Shown here one piece after another: positions 1-4,975 of a stretch of DNA of 5,011 nucleotides. Within the stretch, counting starts at the first letter, position 1; each line of letters begins with the position of its first letter. The stretch comes from Candidatus Sulfotelmatobacter sp. (GTDB taxonomy: Bacteria > Acidobacteriota > Terriglobia > Terriglobales > Acidobacteriaceae), in contig JASIKQ010000526.1 in NCBI GenBank assembly GCA_030049565.1, positions 1 through 5,011 on the forward strand, read 5' to 3'. Both the position numbers and the translations under genes were made by a program. The notes below the pieces were generated by a model that worked only from the letters and a program-made list of their open reading frames with translations, was not told the DNA's origin and ran no database searches.

Positions 1-18
1 GCGTTCGGTACCAAGTTC

Positions 19-51
19 AAGCCCCGGCTGATGACCGGGGCTTTCGTTTTT
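19..51 (+). terminator. Rho-independent terminator of an upstream plus-strand gene
   Basis: A perfect 9-bp GC-rich stem (AAGCCCCGG at 19-27, CCGGGGCTT at 35-43) encloses a 7-base loop and is followed by TCGTTTTT. This is a textbook intrinsic terminator for transcription entering from the left. On the other strand the stem is not followed by a T-run, so it should act in one direction only. The gene it ends lies outside the window. Confidence 0.9.
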
Positions 52-77
52 CTGCAGAGCCGCGCTACCGAAGAGAA

Positions 78-121
78 AGCAGGTTCCTCCGCGCTCTCTG
101 CGCTCGCGTGTCGGAATGACA
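78..121. repeat. Dispersed repeat, family A, copy 1
   Basis: The segment begins AGCAGGTTCCTC, has a CGCTC-rich centre, and ends TCGGAATGACA. The same ends occur in reverse orientation at 2106-2145 (TTGTCATTCCGAG ... GAGGAATC). The centre differs between copies and the outer blocks are kept, as in short imperfect-palindrome repeats. From memory, similar elements are scattered through acidobacterial intergenic regions. No coding role is seen; an ORF running through this stretch is chance. Confidence 0.6.
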
Positions 122-195
122 AAGTTTGAGTGTGTTGCGGGCTACCTTCGCGGACAGTCTCAGCGGTGCAAAGAGAGGAGCTTCGCTCCGCCGGG

Positions 196-224
196 CCCTT
201 CGGCGCGCTTCGCTTGCTCAGGGC
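196..224 (-). repeat. Dispersed repeat, family B, copy 1
   Basis: On the minus strand the segment reads CCCTGAGC, then a GCGAAGCGCG-type centre, then CCGAAGGG. The same two ends, with a shorter centre, recur inside the gene at 1341-2081 (1623-1646). Its ends are complementary (CCCT/AGGG), so it can fold. A small GGAGC-TTC-GCTCC hairpin lies next to it at 177-189. The whole stretch 61-247 appears to be non-coding repeat-rich spacer between convergent transcripts. Confidence 0.6.
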
Positions 225-247
225 AGGCTTTCGAGGGCGGCTGTACT

Positions 248-265
248 ATGGACATCACTGTCCAT
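248..265 (-). terminator. Stem-loop directly after the stop codon of the exported-protein gene
   Basis: A perfect 7-bp inverted repeat, ATGGACA (248-254) and TGTCCAT (259-265), encloses a 4-base loop and abuts the minus-strand stop codon at 266-268. There is no T-run after it, so it may be an RNA 3'-end stabiliser, a Rho-assisted stop or chance rather than a classic intrinsic terminator. Confidence 0.4.
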
Positions 266-1129
266 TCACTTCTTCGACCCCAACTTCCGATTGATATCCC
301 TCGAAAACTCAATCGCGAAGTTCAGCAGGGTTCCATAAGCCGCTTGGCCGACCACGCCAAGCAATCCATTTTTCAGCGGATCATGCCCCGGCCTCCAGGC
401 CGCTGTAAGCATGCCGCCTCCCAGCGCGCCCCCATACAGCGCCCACTGCGGCACCTTATTTTCCTCCGTGCGGTCATAAGTGTAGAAATTGCGCGCGATC
501 GCGTGCCTCACTCGCCCGCCAAAGCCGTCGCAGCGGCACTGTTCGTAGCGCGGCTCGTACCCCAGCTTTGCATCACCCCACGCCGCGATACTGTTAGCAG
601 CAATGAACTGACCTTCCCTCGAGGCGAAGCGCTTCCCATACCCTCCCCATCCGCCGCCCCACTGCGCTGGATCATCTCGCGCTTGATCGATCAGGGCCTC
701 GAACATGCGCTTCCAGTAAGCCGAAGGCGACGCCAGCGTCTGCTGCAAATAAAGCGCTTTGCGTTGTTGCGTGTTAAGCGGCACCAGGCGGCGCTCTTTC
801 GATACATACGTTCCTGTAATCAACCCTTCTTCCCAATCGCGTACTTTTCTGAATCCCGCCGCAGCTACTTGCTTGGTCATATCCCCGACCGCCTGCGCCG
901 GGCCGGCTTCCTCTTTTTTCTCGGGAGGATTCTGTTGCCCTTGCTCCGGAGGCTTCTGTTCAGACGTGGGCGGATTGGTGCTTTGTGTATCCTGCTGCTG
1001 TGGCTGCGGCGCCGACGGCTGTTGCGTATCTTGGCTGAACGCGTAAGGTAGGACGATCGCGAGCACTACCGGTACAAACACGTAAACCACAACCTTGTTC
1101 CCGCTGTTGCAGCCTGCCATCGTGCGCAT
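266..1129 (-). CDS. Exported Pro/Gln-rich protein of unknown function
   Basis: The chosen start gives a 287-residue protein. Residues 1-12 are a short polar N-terminus, 13-32 a hydrophobic stretch (VVVYVFVPVVLAIVLPYAFS), and the AFS-QD boundary looks like a signal peptidase I site. Residues 33-78 form a disordered linker rich in Pro, Gln and Glu. The C-terminal part (about 80-287) has a Gly/Trp patch (GGGWGGYG, 158-165), a Cys pair (CRC, 198-200) and two Gly/Ala-rich apolar stretches (230-245 and 255-275) that could be membrane-associated. I recognise no family. The reading frame stays open upstream to 1264, but that extension is arginine-rich and lacks export character. A second ATG at 1120 is equally possible; the purine-rich AGGGAAGG just upstream could serve either. 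Likely periplasmic or envelope-bound (inference). Confidence 0.72.
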   Translation of the reverse strand: MRTMAGCNSGNKVVVYVFVPVVLAIVLPYAFSQDTQQPSAPQPQQQDTQSTNPPTSEQKPPEQGQQNPPEKKEEAGPAQAVGDMTKQVAAAGFRKVRDWEEGLITGTYVSKERRLVPLNTQQRKALYLQQTLASPSAYWKRMFEALIDQARDDPAQWGGGWGGYGKRFASREGQFIAANSIAAWGDAKLGYEPRYEQCRCDGFGGRVRHAIARNFYTYDRTEENKVPQWALYGGALGGGMLTAAWRPGHDPLKNGLLGVVGQAAYGTLLNFAIEFSRDINRKLGSKK

Positions 1130-1340
1130 GGCCTTCCCTATTCTCGCAAACGCTCTTAGTGTAATTTCCCTTCGATAAGCCTCGGCGTAAAAAACTTTGG
1201 ATGCATTCGCTCTACTGCGGCGTTGCAGAATAAAGTGGAGCTTTTGCGTGGCGCAATGGTTCACCGCTGCGATTAACCGTACTGGCGGGAATCAAGGCCG
1301 AGAATGGAAAACCAAGAAATAGAACGCACAACTCTTCAAC
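1130..1340. other. Intergenic spacer without recognised features
   Basis: These 211 bases separate two minus-strand genes. I see no convincing hairpin with a T-run and no clear promoter hexamer pair. The length is enough for an own promoter for the exported-protein gene, but none stands out. Short ORFs across it have poor codon character. Confidence 0.4.
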
Positions 1341-2081
1341 CTACCCTCTTTCGAACGCGTGTTTCCTGTCTAACTCTTCTAGGGCCGCTTGCCGGGCTCC
1401 TTCAAACTTCCCGGCATGATCCATCAGTGCCGAAGTTGCCTCGGCCCACTGGCCATCCATTCGAATCAATCCTTCGGCAGCCGCCAGCCGCCCCGCAACC
1501 TCCAGCAAATGTCCCGGTGTAGTCTCCAGATACTGGGCCTCCGCCGGATCCCCAATCCAAACTCCGGCTGCCCCGCGCTTGTAACCGGGTGCCCCATTTC
1601 TTGCGTGCTTTGCGAGAAGCATGCCCTGAGCGGAGCCGAAGGGTGACGCTTTCGCCGACTCCGTCGTCGCCGTCTGCCAATAAACCTTTCGCTCCAGAAA
1701 CGTGGCAATCACGTCATCGGCCGCTTTCCCAAACACCCATTTCTGCCGCTTGAAGTCGTAATGCCGGCTGGAGAACGCCACCGGCAGCAACTTGCCCGAC
1801 TTCGCAAACTCAATCTGCTTGCGGTCGATTTCTTTTCGCAGGGCGTTGATCACCGGCGCCTCAGCGTCTTTCGGATCGAGCGAGGGCAACACCTCCCTCA
1901 CCGTAGCCGACAAATTTACCGCCACCGGCGCATGCAGCCCATCCGAATTCGCAATACGGATGTCCCCGTGCAGCACCCAGAAATCCGCCCCCGAAGTCGA
2001 TTTATGAAAAGGCCACTCGAACTCAAACGTCAGCGGCAACCCGTTCAATGTTACCCAAACTTTTTCGGCATGATCGCTCAT
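1341..2081 (-). CDS. Conserved-looking hypothetical cytoplasmic protein carrying a repeat-encoded insert
   Basis: The product is 246 residues, soluble, with no signal peptide or membrane segment. The N-terminal half looks like a beta-rich fold (WVTLNGLPLTFEFEWPF, ADFWVLHGDIRI). The middle has charged helices (73-95) and a basic patch (YDFKRQKWVFGKA, 108-120). The C-terminal third is helical and charged (190-243). I do not recognise the family. The start at 2081 is preferred because sequence further upstream in this frame is dispersed repeat: an alternative ATG at 2111 falls inside family A copy 2, and the frame open to 2294 translates to Arg-rich nonsense. The ribosome site is weak (GGAAAA about 7 bases upstream). 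Oddity: residues 146-153 (SPFGSAQG) are encoded exactly by a family B repeat. Confidence 0.75.
   Translation of the reverse strand: MSDHAEKVWVTLNGLPLTFEFEWPFHKSTSGADFWVLHGDIRIANSDGLHAPVAVNLSATVREVLPSLDPKDAEAPVINALRKEIDRKQIEFAKSGKLLPVAFSSRHYDFKRQKWVFGKAADDVIATFLERKVYWQTATTESAKASPFGSAQGMLLAKHARNGAPGYKRGAAGVWIGDPAEAQYLETTPGHLLEVAGRLAAAEGLIRMDGQWAEATSALMDHAGKFEGARQAALEELDRKHAFERG
1623..1646 (+). repeat. Dispersed repeat, family B, copy 2, inside a gene
   Basis: GCCCTGAGCGGAGCCGAAGG and its next few bases match the ends of the intergenic copy at 196-224 (CCCTGAGC ... CCGAAGGG). It sits in frame in the minus-strand gene and encodes SPFGSAQG there. Its centre is about 8 bases shorter than in copy 1. 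Confidence 0.65.
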
Positions 2082-2105
2082 CGCAATTTTCCGGTCAGTT
2101 TGAAT

Positions 2106-2145
2106 TGTCATTCCGAGCGAGCGCTTTTTTGCGAAGCGAGGAATC
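2106..2145. repeat. Dispersed repeat, family A, copy 2
   Basis: It starts TTGTCATTCCGAG, has a GCGAGCG-TTTTTT-GCGAAGCG centre, and ends GAGGAATC. It is the reverse-orientation partner of 78-121. It lies immediately upstream of the gene starting at 2081 and probably explains why that gene's reading frame appears longer than the real protein. Confidence 0.65.
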
Positions 2146-2162
2146 GGGGCGAGCCGCGCGAA

Positions 2163-2183
2163 GTGGTGCGTCCTGTGCACCAC
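2163..2183. repeat. Hairpin in repeat-rich leader
   Basis: A perfect 7-bp inverted repeat (GTGGTGC / GCACCAC) encloses a 7-base loop, with an A-run to its right on the plus strand (so a T-run precedes it on the minus strand). The T-run is on the wrong side for a minus-strand terminator. It directly follows family A copy 2 and may be part of a longer composite repeat. The rest of the spacer 2082-2290 shows only a short GCGTAA direct repeat near 2262-2279. Confidence 0.5.
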
Positions 2184-2290
2184 AAAAATCGCCCGTTTGG
2201 CTCGCTTCCTGACAAACTGACCCGCTACCCGATTCTTTGGTCCACGGGCTTGTAGTCCTAAGCGTAATCGAACGCGTAACCAGCGAAGGC

Positions 2291-2551
2291 TCATTCTATC
2301 GAATCCCGTTTTCGCAGGATCGCTGGGTGTTCTTTCTCTCCCTGGCGCGATGCCGCCACAGAAATTACATGATGCTCACCCTCCGGCTGCGCCGCGTAAT
2401 GACGAGAAATCTCTGAGGCGTAGCGTTTTCCCACGCGATCTGCATTTTCCGTCAGCCATTCGCTCAGCCGCGTCGACCCTGCCGCCGGGCCTTCCGGCGC
2501 AAGCAGATTGTCCATCAGGCCCTTGTATTCTTCCCAGGTGAGAACCACCAT
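2291..2551 (-). CDS. Small hypothetical protein downstream of the GbsR-like regulator
   Basis: The product has 86 residues starting MVVLTWEEYKGLMDNLLAPE. Residues 1-55 are well structured in appearance, with amphipathic helices (EEYKGLMDNLL, STRLSEWLTENADRVGKRYASEISRHY); the tail from about 56 is polar and charged and may be disordered. There is no signal peptide or membrane segment. The first residues (VVLTWEEYKGLM) faintly recall the dimerisation part of YefM/Phd-type antitoxins, but the order and length do not fit and no toxin partner is adjacent, so I do not assign that function. It follows the regulator gene by 61 bases on the same strand, and a dyad lies 20 bases upstream of its ATG. 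No good Shine-Dalgarno is seen. It could be a spurious ORF, but its codon use and position favour a real gene. Confidence 0.5.
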   Translation of the reverse strand: MVVLTWEEYKGLMDNLLAPEGPAAGSTRLSEWLTENADRVGKRYASEISRHYAAQPEGEHHVISVAASRQGEKEHPAILRKRDSIE

Positions 2552-2570
2552 GGTTGTGTATATCGTAATG

Positions 2571-2584
2571 ACAGATATTTCTGT
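2571..2584. promoter_or_regulatory. Candidate operator dyad upstream of the small gene
   Basis: ACAGATATTTCTGT is a 14-base near-palindrome in which six of seven base pairs match. It lies between the regulator stop and the small-gene start. Its minus strand contains ACAGAAAT, which also occurs at 3157-3164 within the regulator's own promoter. MarR-superfamily proteins bind such short dyads as dimers, so the regulator at 2613-3137 is the natural candidate ligand (inference). Confidence 0.4.
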
Positions 2585-2612
2585 TTGTTCAGACTGCCGC
2601 CCGGAAAAAAAT

Positions 2613-3137
2613 TTACCCCGCCTTCTTCCTCATTTTCGTTCCCATCCGCAACAATTTCCTCACTGTCCCGGTCGGCAGTTGCTTCATCTGATCATGCAGC
2701 TCGGTCACCGCATCAAAAAATCCAGCCATCGCCGCGATCCGCTCTCGCGTAAAATCTGCTCCCGCTTCCTTGGGGTCCAGTTCCTCCAGGCTTTTCCTCA
2801 GCATCTCGCGCGTGGGATCGATCTCCCTGCGCTTTCTCTGCTCCACCACCAGCCGGAACATCTCCCACACGTCCTTCATCGACTCGTAATGTTCCCGCCG
2901 GTCGCCGAGCACGTGCACCGCCCGCACGATGCCCCAAGTCTCAAGCTCGCGAATCGACGTGCTCACGTTCGACCGCGCGACGCTCAAAGTTTCGGCGATT
3001 TCCTCCGCCGGCAGCGCGCGCGGCGACAAATACAGCAAGGCATGAATCTGCGCCACAGTCCGGTTGATTCCCCACCGTGTCCCCATCTCACCCCAGTGAA
3101 GAATGTACTGCTTTTGCACTCCCGTCAGTTCGGCCAT
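2613..3137 (-). CDS. GbsR/MarR-family transcriptional regulator
   Basis: The 174-residue product matches the GbsR-like branch of the MarR superfamily (COG1510) in length and motifs. The N-terminal YILHWGEMGTRWGINRTVAQ (11-30) is the family signature. A winged helix-turn-helix follows (about 27-85): LPAEEIAETLSVARSNVSTS (42-61) is the HTH with its recognition helix, and VLGDRREHYE (76-85) is the wing. Residues 88-120 and 130-165 are helices expected to form the dimer interface. Members of this family control osmoprotectant, transport or stress genes in various bacteria; the ligand here cannot be told. The ATG at 3137 fits the family N-terminus. It has a promoter at 3163-3189 and is divergent from the GvpL/F gene. 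It probably autoregulates. Confidence 0.92.
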   Translation of the reverse strand: MAELTGVQKQYILHWGEMGTRWGINRTVAQIHALLYLSPRALPAEEIAETLSVARSNVSTSIRELETWGIVRAVHVLGDRREHYESMKDVWEMFRLVVEQRKRREIDPTREMLRKSLEELDPKEAGADFTRERIAAMAGFFDAVTELHDQMKQLPTGTVRKLLRMGTKMRKKAG

Positions 3138-3156
3138 ATCCGACCATTCAGTATAG

Positions 3157-3164
3157 ACAGAAAT
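3157..3164 (+). promoter_or_regulatory. Candidate operator half-site in the regulator promoter
   Basis: ACAGAAAT here overlaps the -10 region of the regulator promoter and repeats the octamer found in the dyad at 2571-2584. In the same direction GACAGATATT (2570-2579) and GACAGAAATT (3156-3165) differ at one base in ten. The second half of the dyad is poorly kept (ATAGA instead of TCTGT). Position over the promoter would suit autorepression. Confidence 0.35.
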
Positions 3165-3189
3165 TATAGAATGCAGCCCCCAGTGTCAA
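3163..3189 (-). promoter_or_regulatory. Sigma70-type promoter for the GbsR-like regulator
   Basis: On the minus strand a consensus TTGACA (-35, 3184-3189) is followed after 15 bases by a consensus TATAAT (-10, 3163-3168), 25 bases before the ATG at 3137. A second -10-like box, TATACT, lies at 3150-3155. The 15-base spacer is shorter than the usual 17, which might make the promoter weak or factor-dependent, or the true -10 could be shifted slightly. The leader is short; the ribosome site (GGTCGG) is weak. Confidence 0.65.
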
Positions 3190-3468
3190 GCGTGGAAACG
3201 AAAAAGAAGCGAGCTTTAAGCCGACTGAAACGCCCCCTGAGGGCGCAGGACCGGACCTGCGCGGTGCAAAGCCTTGTCCGGCCGCCCGAGATGCGCCATG
3301 CTACAAAAAAGTTGCATTTTGGGTCGCACCAAAGTAATATGTCGTTGGGGCTTAATTTGACCCGATTTCCCAGGCCTTAAGACCCTGTACCGCTCGCAAA
3401 CTTCCATTTGCAGTTCGTAGTACACACAACATAACGAGGCCGCCCGTTTTAGCCTCCGTCCCCGGTTC
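3190..3468. other. Divergent intergenic region between the regulator and GvpL/F genes
   Basis: No credible gene is seen. A small hairpin (CGCCC 3231-3235, GGGCG 3241-3245) is present. A possible plus-strand promoter for the GvpL/F gene is TTGCAG (3408-3413), 16 bases, CATAAC (3430-3435), which is only a fair match; another TTGACC at 3357-3362 has no good -10 partner. The near direct repeat copy 1 lies at 3431-3456. Confidence 0.4.
3431..3456 (+). repeat. Near direct repeat flanking the GvpL/F gene, left copy
   Basis: ATAA, then GGCCGCCCG-TTT-TAGCCTC (3438-3456). The right copy at 4241-4265 reads ATAA, then GGCCGCCCG-CCC-TAGCCTC. The 19-base core matches at 16 positions, the three differences being one contiguous block. 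The copies lie 809 bases apart, one just before the start codon and one just after the stop codon. Confidence 0.5.
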
Positions 3469-3474
3469 GGAGAG
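3469..3474 (+). promoter_or_regulatory. Ribosome binding site of the GvpL/F gene
   Basis: GGAGAG lies six bases before the ATG at 3481. This is the best Shine-Dalgarno match among the genes in the window and fixes the start. Confidence 0.75.
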
Positions 3475-3480
3475 TTCAAT

Positions 3481-4227
3481 ATGGCGTGGTATGCGTACTG
3501 CCTTACCGAGCATCAAACCCTCCCTAATGGCATCCGTTCTCGCCGCCCTTTTGTAATTGAAAACGTTCAAGGCATTAACGGAGCTCCTGTCCTCAGCTAT
3601 CCCAGCGGCGAGTTTGCTGTGATCGTGAGCGAATACGACCTTAACCTTGGACCGCTCGATCAGAAAGCCGCCATCGACCACGCCCGCGTGGTCAGTGGCT
3701 GTTTCCGAAATTCCACCGTCTTGCCGTTCCGCTTCGGAACCATCTTCGATAGCGACGAGGCCCTGCGCCAAGCGGTGCGGGTGAACCGCCGCGCCTTCGG
3801 CCAGAGCGTGCAGAAGCTCCGCGGCAAGTCAGAAATGCACATCAAGCTCACCGTTACAGATGGCTCGCTCCGCGAAGCCATGATCGATGTCGTTCTCCCG
3901 GACACCGTCGGCGGCGACTATCTTTCTAAGCTCCGCGTCAAAGCCTCTCGCGAACGCGAGCGCCAGACCAAGGCGCGCGCTCTCTCCGTGCAGGTGCACA
4001 AGCTCTTCAACCCGCTCGAGGAGGAAGTGAGCTGCAAGAAGGTGGCGCCGCAAGGAATGCTGATCGATATTGCGCACCTCATCGACAGCAAGTCGGTCGA
4101 GAAATACCAGAACCGCTATTCGACCGCCGCCAAGCAGTTGAAGAACTGCGAGGTCGCGATCAGCGGTCCCTGGCCGCCATACCATTTCCTGCCCGGCAAA
4201 CTCCGCACCGTGGCCGGAAACAGCTAG
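3481..4227 (+). CDS. GvpL/GvpF-family gas vesicle protein, orphan
   Basis: The 248-residue product belongs to the GvpL/GvpF family (Pfam PF06386) at about normal length. Landmarks in order: the opening MAWYAYCL, typical of the first strand; VLPFRFGTIF (80-89), the family's most conserved block; GKSEMHIKL (115-123); GGDYLSKLR (144-152), opening a long charged helix; and the C-terminal ISGPWPPYHF (227-236). In gas-vesicle producers GvpF/GvpL are accessory proteins that bind the shell protein GvpA and help assembly. No gvpA, gvpN, gvpK or other gvp gene is in this window, so a role in flotation is not supported; orphan copies are known in bacteria without gas vesicles and their role is unclear. 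It is a single transcription unit, divergent from the GbsR-like regulator. The long helix (about 150-172) is rich in Arg and Lys. Identity is secure; function is not. Confidence 0.95.
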   Translation: MAWYAYCLTEHQTLPNGIRSRRPFVIENVQGINGAPVLSYPSGEFAVIVSEYDLNLGPLDQKAAIDHARVVSGCFRNSTVLPFRFGTIFDSDEALRQAVRVNRRAFGQSVQKLRGKSEMHIKLTVTDGSLREAMIDVVLPDTVGGDYLSKLRVKASRERERQTKARALSVQVHKLFNPLEEEVSCKKVAPQGMLIDIAHLIDSKSVEKYQNRYSTAAKQLKNCEVAISGPWPPYHFLPGKLRTVAGNS

Positions 4228-4240
4228 CCGGGTTCGTCGT

Positions 4241-4265
4241 ATAAACGGCCGCCCGCCCTAGCCTC
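4241..4265 (+). repeat. Near direct repeat flanking the GvpL/F gene, right copy
   Basis: This is the partner of 3431-3456 (GGCCGCCCG-CCC-TAGCCTC, 4247-4265). In this copy the CCC block allows pairing with GGGCGGG downstream, so the repeat forms the left arm of the hairpin at 4252-4284. Confidence 0.5.
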
Positions 4266-4284
4266 TCCAGCGGCTTAGGGCGGG
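4252..4284 (+). terminator. Strong GC-rich hairpin after the GvpL/F gene
   Basis: CCCGCCCTA (4252-4260) pairs perfectly with TAGGGCGGG (4276-4284), and the stem continues by GCC/GGC (4261-4263, 4272-4274) with one bulged T; the loop is 8 bases. It begins 24 bases after the stop codon. There is no following T-run, so it is either a Rho-assisted or U-less terminator or an RNA-stabilising stem. Confidence 0.55.
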
Positions 4285-4313
4285 ACTGCAAGTTGGGCCG
4301 CGCAATCCCGCTG

Positions 4314-4345
4314 CCAACAATGTGCACCGATATGCACTTTGTTGG
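4314..4345. repeat. 32-base inverted repeat, operator-like or hairpin
   Basis: CCAACAATGTGCA (4314-4326) and TGCACTTTGTTGG (4333-4345) are complementary at 12 of 13 positions around a 6-base spacer CCGATA. Being AT-mixed and nearly perfect, it could be a DNA-binding site for a dimeric or tetrameric protein, a second transcript-end hairpin (TTCCCTTT follows on the plus strand), or the remnant of a small mobile element. Confidence 0.6.
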
Positions 4346-4386
4346 TTCCCTTTGGCCTCCGAAGACTAGGTTTCACTACGGTGAAT

Positions 4387-4659
4387 TCAGGCCAAGTCCC
4401 GTTCTCTAAAGTACTTGCATCTTTCAACAACCCGGGACGGAAAATCTGTGGGTTTTGGTTCGGCAAGTGCTTCTTTCAGCCCTACCAAGAGGCCGCAAAC
4501 CTGAAAATGACCTTCACTGTCTGTAGTCACCACTTCCTGTCTTGCCGCTCCGCTCGCTGGAACGGCAACTTGCATCGCCTTTCCTGACCACCTTCCACAA
4601 TTGACCTCTTGAATCTCGGCCTCAGAAATGGGGCCGTTTTTCGCTTCAGCACAAAACAC
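4387..4659 (-). CDS. Doubtful small ORF with a carboxypeptidase-regulatory-like stretch
   Basis: A GTG-initiated frame of 90 residues has a stop codon three codons upstream (TAA at 4666-4668). Residues 30-58 (QVAVPASGAARQEVVTTDSE, then GHFQVCGLL) resemble the strand-turn pattern of the carboxypeptidase regulatory-like beta-sandwich, in which a TTDxEGxF turn is typical. Such domains are abundant in Acidobacteriota exported and TonB-linked proteins. The rest (EALAEPKPTDFPSRVVERCK) is not recognisable. There is no signal peptide and no clear ribosome site, so it may be a decayed fragment of a larger gene or a chance frame. Confidence 0.3.
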   Translation of the reverse strand: MFCAEAKNGPISEAEIQEVNCGRWSGKAMQVAVPASGAARQEVVTTDSEGHFQVCGLLVGLKEALAEPKPTDFPSRVVERCKYFRERDLA

Positions 4660-4680
4660 AATCGGTTACAAACTTCTTAC

Positions 4681-4975
4681 ATGGCGTCGTCCTCAGGCAA
4701 GCCGCCCGGATAGTAGGCGAGCAGGAGAGATCGCGCCCCCATTACCTACGGGCCGTTCGTGCCCACGCCGACGGCCTAGTTTCTCACGACCCGCTCGATG
4801 CGGTCTGGTTCCGAGCAGAAGCGCGAGACGTCAGTCGCTCCGCCGTACCGAACATCGATATGTGATTGAGTTCACTGACAGAACACGCTACTTCGTGTCT
4901 GGTGAATACGTCCGTATTCTCGAGGATGCAGTTCTCCCAGTTGAGAGTGCACCCCAGAGAATTCCTTACGGGTAA
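4681..4975 (+). pseudogene. Possible frameshifted gene remnant of unknown function
   Basis: Coding-like character moves between frames. A start-like ATG at 4681 opens MASSSGKPPG before a TAG at 4711. A second frame, open from 4605 to the TGA at 4863, gives HYLRAVRAHADGLVSHDPLD then AVWFRAEARDVSRSAVPNID, which looks like real protein. From about 4856 a third frame gives YVIEFTDRTRYFVSGEYVRI and runs to the TAA at 4973. In the middle part that third frame is only Arg/Pro/Ser-rich, as expected for a shadow frame. One missing base near 4858 would join the last two segments, and one near 4700-4715 would join the first. I recognise no family. Sequencing error, decay or chance are all possible. Confidence 0.3.

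Noticed and set aside
1..13. 3' end of a tRNA ending in CCA before the terminator
   Set aside because: GTTCGGTACCA could be an acceptor end, but only 13 bases are visible and no T-arm is present.
116..1051. Long plus-strand open frame of 311 codons
   Set aside because: It is antisense to the exported-protein gene, very rich in Arg, Leu and Pro, and runs through dispersed repeats; the minus strand has a signal peptide and sensible composition.
1761..2255. Plus-strand open frame of 164 codons
   Set aside because: It overlaps the minus-strand 246-residue gene and the repeat leader, with shadow-type Arg/Gln/His-rich sequence.
2291..2551. YefM/Phd-type antitoxin
   Set aside because: Only a short VVLTWEEYKGLM stretch is suggestive; it stands at the N-terminus instead of the middle, the DNA-binding half is missing and no toxin gene is adjacent.
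2508..3380. Plus-strand open frame of 290 codons
   Set aside because: It is antisense to the clearly recognised GbsR-like regulator and has His/Arg/Pro-rich shadow composition.
3216..3479. Minus-strand 87-codon frame between the regulator and GvpL/F genes
   Set aside because: Composition is unlike a protein, it covers the whole promoter region and has no ribosome site.
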